This document shows, piece after piece, positions 28,346-38,309 of a DNA stretch of 57,755 bases. Positions within the stretch are counted from its first letter, which is position 1, and each line of letters begins with the position of its first letter. Origin of the DNA: an uncultured Bacteroidota bacterium (GTDB taxonomy: Bacteria; Bacteroidota; Bacteroidia; NS11-12g; UBA9320); NCBI GenBank assembly GCA_913043145.1, contig CAJWLP010000006.1, positions 1 through 57,755 on the forward strand, read 5' to 3'. Under the pieces are notes generated by a model, which was not told the origin of the DNA, did no database searches, and saw only the letters and a program-made list of their open reading frames with translations. Both the position numbers and the translations under genes were made by a program.

Positions 28346-28744
28346 TTATTCTTTTACCCATATCCGATCACCATCAAAAAGAGGACTTTGAATAGAAATC
28401 ACCTTAAGAGGTTCTTTAGAAAGGGTTTTGACAGCGTGAATACTTTTCTGAGGTACGAAAATTACATCTCCCTTTTGAATAGTAAAATTTGATGAGTCAA
28501 GTCTCATAATAGCTCTCCCGTCCAAAACATGAATATACTCAGAATGATGGGCATGATAGTGGGGTTTTACTTGTTTCTTGACCCATATAACATAGCTGCT
28601 TTGAAAGGTGTCTTCAGCTATTTTTTTTATGTGAATATTATCGTAGCTACCTGAACTTGGAGAAAGTGCTTTAACATCTATTTTTTGGCTGTAAGCACTT
28701 AAGCTCAATGCCAGCATACTCATAATTATTATAAATCTTGTCAT
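28346..28744 (-). CDS. Exported cupin-domain protein
   Basis: A single cupin of 132 residues behind a signal peptide (FIIIMSMLALSLSAYSQ). Metal ligands are H62, H64, E69 (PHYHAHHSEYIHVLDG) and H103 (GDVIFVPQKSIHAV). A periplasmic metal-binding or small-molecule-binding role is likely; the substrate is unknown. It lies 43 bases upstream of uvrC on the same strand. Confidence 0.85.
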   Translation of the reverse strand: MTRFIIIMSMLALSLSAYSQKIDVKALSPSSGSYDNIHIKKIAEDTFQSSYVIWVKKQVKPHYHAHHSEYIHVLDGRAIMRLDSSNFTIQKGDVIFVPQKSIHAVKTLSKEPLKVISIQSPLFDGDRIWVKE

Positions 28745-28750
28745 TTATTA

Positions 28751-28758
28751 CAAAAGTA
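28751..28758 (-). promoter_or_regulatory. Possible -7 box (TACTTTTG) before the cupin gene
   Basis: TACTTTTG on the minus strand matches TAnnTTTG and ends 6 bases before the ATG at 28744. No TTTG is seen at -33. Confidence 0.35.
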
Positions 28759-28802
28759 AAGCAACTATTTACTTGATTTGTACGTTCAAGGGCTGAATTA
28801 GT

Positions 28803-29555
28803 TTGAGACACGTATTAATTTTTTTAATGATTTTGGTATTTGGACGGGGGTATTCTCAATCCAATACATTTACAGCCACATTTAAATCTTTGGTAAATGG
28901 AGAACCTGTATTATATGCCAAGGTAACTAATAGTCATGGAGAGTCTTTATTAACTAATGTAGATGGTTTGATTACCATTGACTATGAGCCAGAGTCAGAA
29001 ATTACTATTTCACATTTAGTATACGATACGTTAAGAATAATGCCTTCTGAGTTTGTGGATAGAAAAGATTTGGTGTTTTATCTGCAACCTAGAACCTACG
29101 ATTTGAGGGAGGTTAAGTTTTCAATTTTAGGTGAACGTTCTTTGTTTGATCGCAAGTTTGTGAGTAATGATTTGGGGAAGTCAGATGCAGACAAAGTGCG
29201 TGAAAAACTTCGAATTATTGAGATGAAAAAAGAACTTATTGGATTAGATAGGTCTGCTCAAGGGGGTGCTGTTTTGGGAAGCCCAATTACTTATTTATAT
29301 GATCGTTTTAGTAAGTCTGGAAGAGAGCGTAGAGAGTATGCCATGCTGCTTGCTAAGGACAAGCAACGTAGAGAAAACGGCAAAAAGTTTGATGATTTTG
29401 TAGTGTCAACGCTAACAAGTTTTGAGAACGAGGAGTTGGCAAGATTCAAGGCTTTTTGTAGTTTTCATCCCAGTTTTATTGAAATGGTTGATGAATTGAC
29501 CCTCTACTATGAAATCTTAAGATGTAGAACTGAATTTATAGAAAAGGAGTATTAG
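28803..29555 (+). CDS. Exported protein with carboxypeptidase-regulatory-like domain
   Basis: Starts with TTG at 28803, giving the signal peptide MRHVLIFLMILVFGRGYSQ; ATG 28827 would leave only a short hydrophobic start. Residues about 22-95 (SLVNGEPVLYAKVTNSHGE, SLLTNVDGLITIDYEPES, ISHLVYDTLRI) are a CarboxypepD_reg-like beta sandwich, the domain that also begins SusC proteins. The rest is charged and helical with no family I recognise. Proteins of this build are common single-copy periplasmic genes in Bacteroidota; the role is unknown. Confidence 0.72.
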   Translation: MRHVLIFLMILVFGRGYSQSNTFTATFKSLVNGEPVLYAKVTNSHGESLLTNVDGLITIDYEPESEITISHLVYDTLRIMPSEFVDRKDLVFYLQPRTYDLREVKFSILGERSLFDRKFVSNDLGKSDADKVREKLRIIEMKKELIGLDRSAQGGAVLGSPITYLYDRFSKSGRERREYAMLLAKDKQRRENGKKFDDFVVSTLTSFENEELARFKAFCSFHPSFIEMVDELTLYYEILRCRTEFIEKEY

Positions 29556-29573
29556 CAATTTCCCTATAGCGTG

Positions 29574-30566
29574 TTATTCCTTCACCATTTTTTTAAAAAA
29601 TAATCCTTTTTCCGTGATTATTTTTACTAAGTATACACCTCTTATTAAACTACTAACATCAATTTTATTTTTCAGGAAGTTAACTTTTTTTACTATTTGA
29701 CCTTGAGCGTTATAAATTATTATTTTTTCAATTGCTGGGGTGTTGTTATTTGATGAAATAGAGAAAGATTCTCTAACTGGATTAGGGGATAGTATAATTT
29801 CAGAGGTGTTTAGATTGTCTAAACCAATGCTTTGCCTGCTTAATCGGTAAATCGTTCCATTCGGGATTGTACCATCAATATGATGAGGTTCTTGATTATT
29901 AACCCACAGTAATTTGGGATTTGTGGGGTCCCCAGTAAGAACATATCCTTTTCCTAAAACAGCATTTATACCATGATCAAACATCGGGAAAAGAGCGATA
30001 TAAGTACCCGAGTAATTGTTGTAACATAGGTTTGGTTTTGAAATACGACTTGGACCAAAGTGCCATTCTATATCGTTTGATTCTTCATAAAGCCATAGCT
30101 GAAAATTAGTATAATCAGATGATATACTATCGTCAGCTAATTCATGGTAGAATCCAGCATTTTTCTACTGTATTTTTAAGATTTTTTTATTGTTTACACT
30201 ATCCAATTGGTATGAAATATTAGATTTAGATTCTTGAGTAATGGTATCTTTAATCATGTTATATCCACGATCTACAAGGTCTGATCCATAAGCAATCAAT
30301 AGAGTATAAATCCCTTTTGTACTTGAAGTTAATGAACCACCCCATCCAAATCCGTTAAGAATAATTTTTTTGATAGTCTTGTCATATAACGTAAAGTCAA
30401 ATGCAATTGGAATATCGTAGTGAGGGTTCTGCCATGTCCTGCTGTTATTGAGGGATTTAGATTTGTCTAAATCCTTATATAAATCAGTTGAAGCATTGAA
30501 GGTATAATATTGAGCATTTAAACTAGTTGAAAAAATTACCAATGGGATAAATAATAGTGTTTTCAT
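29574..30566 (-). pseudogene. T9SS cargo gene interrupted by an in-frame amber codon
   Basis: ATG 30566 opens a signal peptide (MKTLLFIPLVIFSTSLNAQ). The frame then reads KKILKIQ, TAG at 30165-30167, and continues open for 196 more codons (KNAGFYHELADDS onwards) to a complete type A sorting domain (ILSPNPVRESFSIS, IYNAQGQIVKK, GVYLVKI) ending at 29574. Apart from the TAG the 330-codon gene is intact and in one frame. This is a nonsense pseudogene, possibly through CAG to TAG, or a readthrough gene, or a base-call error. The shortened product would be exported but lack the sorting domain. The globular part matches no family I know. Confidence 0.75.
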
Positions 30567-30665
30567 AAAATAGAGTTTAATAGTTCGAATATAATAAATC
30601 ATAACTTAATTGATGAGATATTGATGCTATTTTCCGTTAATCAAGTCGTATTTTCGCATTGTATT

Positions 30666-31661
30666 TTGAAAAAGGGTCTATTACTATTTTTAAGTTTATC
30701 CTCGTTATTGAGTCAAGCTCAATTGCTTCCCAATTTTGGTGGTCAACGAGCAGGGTTATCCGCGTTGAGTTTTCTGAAGAATGATTTAAGCCCTGTTTCA
30801 TTTGCAATGGCAAGTGCAAGCATAGCAAATAAAGGGAATCTTTACAGTACTGAGAATAATCCAGCAGCTCTGGTTCAAATCAATGGTCCTGGTATCGCAT
30901 TGAGTAATTTGTCTGTTGGTGCTGGAATACATCAAAGTTTTTTAGCCTCAGGATTCAAGTTAGATGATGGCTCAGTTATTGGATTTAATGTGAATAGTCT
31001 AAATGCGGGAGCCATGGAAGTTAGAACAGAATTCGAGCCTAATGGGACAGGGCAATTGTTCTATGCTAACAATACAGCCCTAGGTATAAATTATGCGAGA
31101 AAACTCTCCGAAAATTTCAATATTGGAATAGGTCTCAAATATATTTATGAAGGAATTTCTACATACACCAATCATACAGTTACAGCGGATATTGGATTTT
31201 TGTATACAACAGATTACAAGGATTTAACATTTGCAGTAGTGGTCAAAAACTTTGGAGGGAATTCCCAAATGATAGGTTCTGATTTAGAGACAACTTTCAA
31301 TCGTACAGATGTTGTATTGAGTAAGTATACTACACCAACTATATTTAAGATGGGGTTTTCATTTGTTCCATATGAGAGTAAATCAAAAAAATTGGTTGCT
31401 TCAGCTGAGTTGAACCATCCAAGTGACAATGCAGAAAATATTCGGTTGGGAGGGGAGTTGAGCTTCCGAGACTTACTTTTTACTAGACTTGGTTATAAAT
31501 TAAGTGTTCAAGGTCAAAACTATCCTACCGCAGGTATTGGTGTCAAAACAAGGTTGGGGATACATCCTTTATACATTGATTATGCAGTTAATCCAACCAG
31601 TCGAATGGGAGTTCAGCATTTAGTTGGATTATCTATCCCTTTTAACAATGACCAACGATGA
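30666..31661 (+). CDS. PorV/PorQ family outer-membrane protein
   Basis: A 14-strand FadL-like barrel of the PorV/PorQ family, which in the T9SS shuttles cargo to the attachment machinery. The family pattern is clear: SASIANKGNLYSTENNPAAL near the start, then TEFEPNGTGQLFYANNTALG followed by YARKL, and GIGLKYIYEGI. TTG at 30666 gives a neat signal peptide (MKKGLLLFLSLSSLLSQAQ); an ATG at 30624 would add 14 residues. The stop overlaps the ATG of the propeller lipoprotein by 4 bases. It could be a specialised PorV paralogue; I cannot tell PorV from PorQ without comparison. Confidence 0.82.
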   Translation: MKKGLLLFLSLSSLLSQAQLLPNFGGQRAGLSALSFLKNDLSPVSFAMASASIANKGNLYSTENNPAALVQINGPGIALSNLSVGAGIHQSFLASGFKLDDGSVIGFNVNSLNAGAMEVRTEFEPNGTGQLFYANNTALGINYARKLSENFNIGIGLKYIYEGISTYTNHTVTADIGFLYTTDYKDLTFAVVVKNFGGNSQMIGSDLETTFNRTDVVLSKYTTPTIFKMGFSFVPYESKSKKLVASAELNHPSDNAENIRLGGELSFRDLLFTRLGYKLSVQGQNYPTAGIGVKTRLGIHPLYIDYAVNPTSRMGVQHLVGLSIPFNNDQR

Positions 31662-32860
31662 TTCAGATTAATAACTTAAATAAAAATTATTTTTGGTCAT
31701 TAGGACTATTGTTAATCTTAGGTTGTGATGGGTTTTTTGGCAAAAAAACAGATTTAGATTTTATTGAGGTTCCTGAATATTTGCCTCGAGAAGTAGCTTA
31801 TGTACCTGTTGAGCCAGTCATTAAAAAATATCAAAATCCAATAGATATCATTACTGGATTTGACGAATTGATTTATTTAGTTGATGGAGCTTCAGAGGAA
31901 ATAATATCCTTAGACGAAAGTGGCAGAGAACTGGGTCGTTTTCAGTTGAATGGAGTTAAATCTGTAGCTCAAAATAGAAAATTGGATTTACTAGCAATTG
32001 GTTCAAGTCAACGAATAGTTGGGGGTGTTACAAAAGATATTGCCTGTATTTATCGTATTGATATGCACGGCAATGGCAATGAATTTGGAATAGAGTATGC
32101 GCGAGTAGTAGATACAATAGCCCATCCGTTATATTTTAAAAGTACTTTCTCTGGGAGTGACGATAAAGTTCAATTTAACAAGATAGCAGTTCTAGAAGAT
32201 AATCGATTTTATGTTACTCGATCTGGAATTGATAATAATCCACAAAAATTTGGAGGTCCAGATGATGCAATCTTATTGTTTGAAGAAGATGGGACATACA
32301 TAACACCAGTTGTTGTCAATACCCCCAATGGTTTTTTTCGTGACTATTTTAAAAGCCCAATGGGAATATCGAGTTCTGTCCAACCACCTCAGATTTCGGC
32401 TGGTGGGCCCGATCATTTTGTTTTTACTTCATTATCTGAAAATACGTCTATCAAGGTACAAGTTATTGATTATATAGAGACTGATTTCGGAGCAAGCTAT
32501 GAGCCAAGAATACTTTTTGAGACTGACACAACAATTGCTGATGGTAGTTTAACTTCTCCTGACAAGTTTTCAAAACCTGTTTCCACAATTATCACTGGTG
32601 ACGGTACAAATTATATTTTCGTTTTAGACCAGATGAAAGATTCATTGTACCAGTTCACAGTAACAGGACTTGAAGGAGTAAAACCACCTGTTGGGTCAGC
32701 TACTAGTAAATATCAAATGGCAAGCTTTGGGGGTAGAGGAGACGGACTTTCTCAGTTTAATGGGCCAACTTCTATTGCTTATAAAAATAGAATTTTGTGG
32801 GTATGTGATACTGGAAATGGAAGAATTCTCCGATTTAAGCTGACAACAGATTTTCAGTAA
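31658..32860 (+). CDS. NHL-like beta-propeller lipoprotein
   Basis: The signal sequence ends in the lipobox LILGC with C23 as the lipidated residue. The body has loosely repeated propeller blades (ITGFDELIYLVDGASEEII, DGTNYIFVLDQMKDSLYQF) and ends with the NHL-type GRGDGLSQFNGPTSIA and ILWVCDTGNGRILRF. It is translationally coupled to the PorV/PorQ-like gene by a 4-base overlap, which suggests a complex at the outer membrane. The function is unknown. Confidence 0.75.
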   Translation: MIQINNLNKNYFWSLGLLLILGCDGFFGKKTDLDFIEVPEYLPREVAYVPVEPVIKKYQNPIDIITGFDELIYLVDGASEEIISLDESGRELGRFQLNGVKSVAQNRKLDLLAIGSSQRIVGGVTKDIACIYRIDMHGNGNEFGIEYARVVDTIAHPLYFKSTFSGSDDKVQFNKIAVLEDNRFYVTRSGIDNNPQKFGGPDDAILLFEEDGTYITPVVVNTPNGFFRDYFKSPMGISSSVQPPQISAGGPDHFVFTSLSENTSIKVQVIDYIETDFGASYEPRILFETDTTIADGSLTSPDKFSKPVSTIITGDGTNYIFVLDQMKDSLYQFTVTGLEGVKPPVGSATSKYQMASFGGRGDGLSQFNGPTSIAYKNRILWVCDTGNGRILRFKLTTDFQ

Positions 32861-35800
32861 TTAGTTACTTTCTGAAGAAAATTTCTTTCTCTTTCTACGT
32901 AATCTGAATTTATCAAACTGATAGCGATAGAAAAGTCCAACCCCAGTTGTACGAACATTTGTAATACTTCCAATCGTAGGGTCATTTGCTTGTTTTTGGA
33001 AACCTTGAAGTTTTAGATTCCCGTCATCTCCAATAGTGTATTTGACACTAATATCATAAGGGATAGAACCTTGAGCGGCGGCATCTGTAGAATACGATAA
33101 TTCTAAACGATCATTGATAAATTTACGACGTAGAGATAGTATTAATTCAGCTTTTTTTTGATACGAGGTTTGATAATCAACACCCAATTGAAATCGAGTA
33201 TCAAGTTGGCTGAGCCAGTTATTAATCTGACTCGAGGCGAAGTCACTAAAACTATTGATTCCTGTATTTACTGCTCCTAAAGACAGTTCAGGACTCGAAC
33301 TATTTGCGAAGCTTGGAGGAATAAAGGTGCCTAGAACTAATAACGCAAAAACCTGTCGATTGAGTTCTTCTTGGTCTAGTCTAATTCGATTAATAATGGT
33401 ATTTAAAGTGCTGTTTGTATTAGTATTTAGGTTAGTTTTTGATGGGAATCCTAGGTCGAATGTGACATCAGGATTGAATAACAACCCCTCTAATTTTAGG
33501 TAACAATCAGCAGGTATAGCAGTTTGAAAAAGGGTACTGTCTTCAGCTGAGGATAGTGCGCCCGACAATAAGGGAAGTGGGGTTGGGTATTCTCTTTTAA
33601 TAGCTTCAAGGTCTATTTTGGCGTTGTATGGATTACCATCCCAACGAAGTGTTCCTCCAGGTTTTACGACGAAAAATTTATTTATGAGGTCAAATGCTGT
33701 AAATAAATAATTCCCTTTGTCTATGGTGAGTCCACCATACATGTTAAAATCTCCGAATGTATTAATTTCCATTCTTAAATTTCCATGACTTGAAGCCTCT
33801 ATTTTGTCACCTAGAAGTTCGTCAAAGATAAGTTTTACTTCAGCATCATTGGTAACCTCAAAATTGAAATCCATTTGAATGCCAGCAGCTGTTTTAAATG
33901 CCTTTTCTTCTTTAATATCTTTTTTTAGATCAACAAATTTTACATAGCTAAGGGTATGATCAGATTCTAGATCATCCAGAGGAATTTCTATTACAGTCCC
34001 TTTTCTACTTTTAGCATTTACTTGAATTAAAATATCATCAAGTGGTCCAGAAATTTTTGCAGAACCATCTACAAAAGCACTTCCGTAAAACAAACTATTA
34101 TCTCCTCGAGAGGTATTCATGATCTCAAAGTTTTGGAGTTTGTCAATATCAAGGTCCAGTTTAAAATCATGAAAATTATGATGGCTTATGTTACCATTGA
34201 TATTCCCTTTTTGCCCAAATCTATCTTTTATCTGAGCTTTAGAAATATGAAATGACGAATAGTCGATTTTTACAGTAGCGTCTCCTGTATAATTAGTTTG
34301 AAGGTAGTCCATTGTGAAATGAAGACTGTCAATGTACATTGTGCCATCTAGTTTTGGTGCTTTCAATGGTCCAGTTACTGAAATGTCTGTTGTGCTATAT
34401 CCAGAAATATCAGACATCAGCCCAGCAAGGTATTTTTCAAATGGTTTTATACTACTCTTTTTTGTTTTAAGCTGAAGATTAAGAGGTGATTTTTTATTGT
34501 CAAAATCAATAGCACCACTAATTTTCATCTGATTAAGAACCCCATTGGATATATCTCCATTAATCAATACAGCAAGCCCCTTAGCATTTTCACTAGACAA
34601 TTCAAGATTACCTAATGTATCATCATCCATTTGAAGTTGTTTTACAGACAGGTTAGTCTCAATAATTGGAAACCCTTCGCGATCTGATATGTCAATATAG
34701 CCATTTACTATGCCATGAAAGCTTAAATCAAATCCTGCAATAAATGGATTAATATTTCCCAGTTCAAAATTTGAGATAATTGCATTTGCTTTGTTAGCTT
34801 GATCTCCTAAAGATGCATCAACAAATAGTATTTCATCAGCATGTCTAAAATCAAAGTAAAGAAGTTCTGTCGTGCCTTCATGAAGGATAATATTTGGATT
34901 TTTTACAGGTCTCAATACCCATGGTTTTTCATCTACTTTAACTTTTGATTGATCAAAATATATCTTAATACTATCACTTTGATAGACAGCCCTGCCATTT
35001 ATGTCAATATCTAAGGATTTTCCTTTTTTTGAAATATTATGAAAATGAATGACATTTTTTTCAAGTAATCCTTTCAGTTCAAATAGCTCAAATAAACTGC
35101 TGTCATTTTGCAATAATCCTCCAGTGGAAATATTGAAATTTAAAGCAGACGAGTCTTGATTATTATGAATATTAGCAAAAACCCGAGGGGCTAATATGTT
35201 TTCATATTGTAGACCTATTAAATTAGTGTTATTTAAAATTTCACCCGTTTTGATATCATAGCTTAATGATAAGAATCCACTTTCTAGGGATAATTTTTTG
35301 ACTAAAATTGGTAGGATTTGGTTGTTCTCCTGAACCTTCATCTTTAGGTATAAGTTTTCGGATTGTATACTTGAACCCACCAGCGTTTCGTCAATTGAGT
35401 TAATCCTATGAATTAATTTTTGTGATATTAAAGGTAATTCAGCAGGGGTATAGTTCCCTGAAATAGCAAGTTCAAATTGATCAGAGGTGAGGTTTATATT
35501 TTGTCTTTTTTCGGTTCCCGTTTTGCTGATTTTAAGGAATTTAAATGGATATGTTTCTCCGTTTCTCGAATATTTAAGTTGTTCTAGATTTACATCTCCT
35601 TCAATCGTATTGATTGTGTTCCCAGTTAATTTTAAGTCAGCTTTAAATGCCAATAAATTATCAACTGAGTCGTTTAAACTTAATTTAAAATTCATTTTTT
35701 TAACATCAGCAGTTGCCGTTATTGATGGTGCTTTATTTTGAAGATTTAGGATAGTATTTATTTTGAATTCCTGTTCAATGCCAATGTTTTCAATCATGCA

Positions 35801-37249
35801 GGAAAGTATTTTCTCATCAATTTGTCCATTGATTTTAGTGTTTTTATAGGAGATTCCATTATAAGAAATATGGTTAATATTTCCTTTAAATTTAGTCTTG
35901 AAATCATTTATGGAAGCTCCTTCTCCCTCAAATTTAACATTGAATTTGCATTGATTGAATGATGGGTTGTAAAGCATCTTACCAAGTTCAATTTGACCAC
36001 TTGACAAGGTACCTTTAAATATTGGGACGTCTTCTGTATTATCAAAAGATACTTCTGCACGAATATTGCCAACATTAGTGGCTAGTTGGCCATTGACAAT
36101 AAAGGCATAAAAATCACCTTCATATTTGCCTCTAAATTCAACTGTTTTAAGATATTTTATTTCATTGAATAGTTGAGGTTCATTGAGATACTGTTTAATA
36201 TCACTCAGGGTAGTCTTAATTTTATCAGCATTAATTAAAAATTGGAATTCATCAGGGTTAGACACATTTTTAATGGCCAGCTCTCCATTAAAATGATTAT
36301 TATCACCTAGTGATAATTTTATTTTTTTGCCAGTTAGGTCATTAATTGATCCCATTATTTCTCCTTCTATTTTAAATAAGTCGTGATAAGAGGATAACTT
36401 GCTATTAAAGATGGAGATATCATCTGTATGAATAAAGGAATTCAATAATGATACATTCATTAGTACATTATTATTGAAGTCAGAAAAATCCTCATAATCA
36501 AGATATCTAAATGCTACAAAATCTTCAATGTAGCTTAATGGTGTTTTTAGTTTAAGGTGTTCAAACTTTAGGGTTGTTGAGCTGATAGTTGCGTTTGCAC
36601 TAAGATTTTTAATAGAAAGGCCAGAGCTTTCCATGGTGGTTAACCGTTCTATTTTAAAATTTAAAGAGTCTTCTAAGATTACAAAGTTTTTAAAGTCCCC
36701 ATCAATCTTGTTGAATCGTATGTCATTTTGATCAAAAGCATGTTTTTTTTCAGCTTCTTTATTGTCATCAAAATAACAAAATGTAGAGTTTTTTATTCCA
36801 AGATGGTGAATTATAAATGGTTGTATTCTTTTTGAATTATTCTGACTTTTAGGTTTAAATGCATCAATAAGATACTGAATATTGAGTGATTTCTTGTTTT
36901 CAACGACCCCAATATGAATCGATCCCCCATCCAACAAAATGTTATTTAACTCGACTTCCTTTTTTATTAACTTTTTAAAATTATAGTCAATGGAAATTTG
37001 ATCAGCGTAAATAAGTGTATCATTGTTTTTTCCTGGAATGTAAAGCTGGTTGATTTTTATAAAGTCGAAATAATTAATTTCAAGAGATTTGATACTTACT
37101 TTAACATCAAGCTCTTCCTCGCAATATGAAATTAAATTAGATTTGATAATATTCTTAAACCAATGAGTTTGAGCAATTCCTAAAAATAATAATAGCATGC
37201 CTATGAAAACAGCAAGAGTTATCAGTGGTATTTTAATTATTTTTGGCAA
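32861..37249 (-). CDS. tamB: Translocation/assembly module TamB homologue
   Basis: A 1462-residue AsmA-like envelope protein that bridges inner and outer membranes and supports outer-membrane protein insertion or lipid transport. A single N-terminal membrane segment (IPLITLAVFIGMLLLFLGI) is followed by a very long repetitive beta structure. The C-terminal DUF490 region has GDFNMYGGLTIDKGNYLF, LDLEAI-type strands and FALLVLGTFIPP. The start is TTG at 37249. It is divergent from tsaD across 40 bases and abuts the stop of the lipoprotein gene. No tamA homologue is adjacent. Confidence 0.92.
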   Translation of the reverse strand: MPKIIKIPLITLAVFIGMLLLFLGIAQTHWFKNIIKSNLISYCEEELDVKVSIKSLEINYFDFIKINQLYIPGKNNDTLIYADQISIDYNFKKLIKKEVELNNILLDGGSIHIGVVENKKSLNIQYLIDAFKPKSQNNSKRIQPFIIHHLGIKNSTFCYFDDNKEAEKKHAFDQNDIRFNKIDGDFKNFVILEDSLNFKIERLTTMESSGLSIKNLSANATISSTTLKFEHLKLKTPLSYIEDFVAFRYLDYEDFSDFNNNVLMNVSLLNSFIHTDDISIFNSKLSSYHDLFKIEGEIMGSINDLTGKKIKLSLGDNNHFNGELAIKNVSNPDEFQFLINADKIKTTLSDIKQYLNEPQLFNEIKYLKTVEFRGKYEGDFYAFIVNGQLATNVGNIRAEVSFDNTEDVPIFKGTLSSGQIELGKMLYNPSFNQCKFNVKFEGEGASINDFKTKFKGNINHISYNGISYKNTKINGQIDEKILSCMIENIGIEQEFKINTILNLQNKAPSITATADVKKMNFKLSLNDSVDNLLAFKADLKLTGNTINTIEGDVNLEQLKYSRNGETYPFKFLKISKTGTEKRQNINLTSDQFELAISGNYTPAELPLISQKLIHRINSIDETLVGSSIQSENLYLKMKVQENNQILPILVKKLSLESGFLSLSYDIKTGEILNNTNLIGLQYENILAPRVFANIHNNQDSSALNFNISTGGLLQNDSSLFELFELKGLLEKNVIHFHNISKKGKSLDIDINGRAVYQSDSIKIYFDQSKVKVDEKPWVLRPVKNPNIILHEGTTELLYFDFRHADEILFVDASLGDQANKANAIISNFELGNINPFIAGFDLSFHGIVNGYIDISDREGFPIIETNLSVKQLQMDDDTLGNLELSSENAKGLAVLINGDISNGVLNQMKISGAIDFDNKKSPLNLQLKTKKSSIKPFEKYLAGLMSDISGYSTTDISVTGPLKAPKLDGTMYIDSLHFTMDYLQTNYTGDATVKIDYSSFHISKAQIKDRFGQKGNINGNISHHNFHDFKLDLDIDKLQNFEIMNTSRGDNSLFYGSAFVDGSAKISGPLDDILIQVNAKSRKGTVIEIPLDDLESDHTLSYVKFVDLKKDIKEEKAFKTAAGIQMDFNFEVTNDAEVKLIFDELLGDKIEASSHGNLRMEINTFGDFNMYGGLTIDKGNYLFTAFDLINKFFVVKPGGTLRWDGNPYNAKIDLEAIKREYPTPLPLLSGALSSAEDSTLFQTAIPADCYLKLEGLLFNPDVTFDLGFPSKTNLNTNTNSTLNTIINRIRLDQEELNRQVFALLVLGTFIPPSFANSSSPELSLGAVNTGINSFSDFASSQINNWLSQLDTRFQLGVDYQTSYQKKAELILSLRRKFINDRLELSYSTDAAAQGSIPYDISVKYTIGDDGNLKLQGFQKQANDPTIGSITNVRTTGVGLFYRYQFDKFRLRRKRKKFSSESN

Positions 37250-37265
37250 TTACTTAATTAGATAT

Positions 37266-37273
37266 CAAAAATA
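37266..37273 (-). promoter_or_regulatory. Possible -7 box (TATTTTTG) of tamB
   Basis: TATTTTTG on the minus strand matches TAnnTTTG, 16 bases before the tamB TTG, in the 40-base divergent gap with tsaD. The -33 element would fall inside the tsaD start and is not consensus. Confidence 0.35.
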
Positions 37274-37289
37274 GACATACAAACATACC

Positions 37290-38309
37290 TTGGAATACAC
37301 AAAGAATAATTCACATAACAATATACTTGGCGTAGAATCGTCTTGTGATGATACATCTGCAGCTGTTTTGGTGAATGGCAAAATTTGTTCCAATGTTATT
37401 GCATCACAAAAAGTGCATGAAGAATTTGGAGGTGTTGTTCCCGAATGGGCCAGTCGAAAACATCAACAAAATATACTCCCAACGGTAAAATCTGCCTTAA
37501 GTAAAGCGAATTTGAATTTGCAAGATATAGATGCAATAGCTTGCACTCAAGGTCCTGGATTGATGGGGTCCCTTCTTGTAGGGCATACCTTTGTGAAAGG
37601 ACTATCAATGTCTATGGAGGTGCCATTTGTAAATATAAATCACTTAGATGCTCATGTTTTAGCTCATTTTATTGATGAAGAAATACCTCCGTTACCCTTT
37701 TTATGTTTATTGGTATCTGGGGGGCATACTCAAATCGTTCTAGTCAAAGAAAATTATCAAATGCAGATACTTGGGAAAACTATGGATGACGCTGCTGGTG
37801 AGGCCTTTGATAAAGCAGGTAAGATGTTGGGCCTTTCCTACCCGTCTGGTCCACAAATTGATCAACTTGCAAAAAAAGGGAATCCAAATGCTTTTAAATT
37901 CAATACACCAAATGTTGGAGGATTGGATTACAGCTTTTCAGGTATGAAGACATCAATACTTTATTTTTTACAAAAGGAGGTTAAAAAGAATCCTAACTTT
38001 ATTGATGAAAATATATATGATTTATGTTCGTCAATTCAACGTACTATAGTGTCTTATTTATTGTTCAACTTGAATAGGGCAATTAAGGAAACAGGGGTTA
38101 ATAGTATTGGTATAGCCGGAGGTGTTGCAGCAAATTCTGAATTAAGGTGCTCACTTAAAAAACTAGCTAGGAACACAGGTTCAGAAGCTTATATTCCTAA
38201 ATTTGAATACTGCACAGATAATGCAGCCATGATTGCATTTGCTGGTAAAATTAAATTAGAACAAAAGCAATTTGGCAAACTAACCGATGTATGCTACACG
38301 AGAAAATGA
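37290..38309 (+). CDS. tsaD: tRNA N6-threonylcarbamoyladenosine synthase, TsaD subunit
   Basis: Transfers threonylcarbamoyl to A37 of ANN-decoding tRNAs with TsaB and TsaE. GVESSCDDTSAAV (14-26) is the nucleotide-binding start, H118 and H122 (NHLDAH) bind the metal, and LVSGGHTQIVLV and GIAGGVAANSELR are the ASKHA phosphate loops. The 339-residue length is normal. The start is TTG at 37290. The stop overlaps the next start by 4 bases. Confidence 0.97.
   Translation: MEYTKNNSHNNILGVESSCDDTSAAVLVNGKICSNVIASQKVHEEFGGVVPEWASRKHQQNILPTVKSALSKANLNLQDIDAIACTQGPGLMGSLLVGHTFVKGLSMSMEVPFVNINHLDAHVLAHFIDEEIPPLPFLCLLVSGGHTQIVLVKENYQMQILGKTMDDAAGEAFDKAGKMLGLSYPSGPQIDQLAKKGNPNAFKFNTPNVGGLDYSFSGMKTSILYFLQKEVKKNPNFIDENIYDLCSSIQRTIVSYLLFNLNRAIKETGVNSIGIAGGVAANSELRCSLKKLARNTGSEAYIPKFEYCTDNAAMIAFAGKIKLEQKQFGKLTDVCYTRK

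Noticed and set aside
29574-30566. Stop-codon reassignment as the cause of the in-frame TAA and TAG
   Set aside because: TAA, TAG and TGA all end ordinary genes here (for example dnaG with TAA, crcB with TAG, tsaD with TGA), so the standard code is in use.
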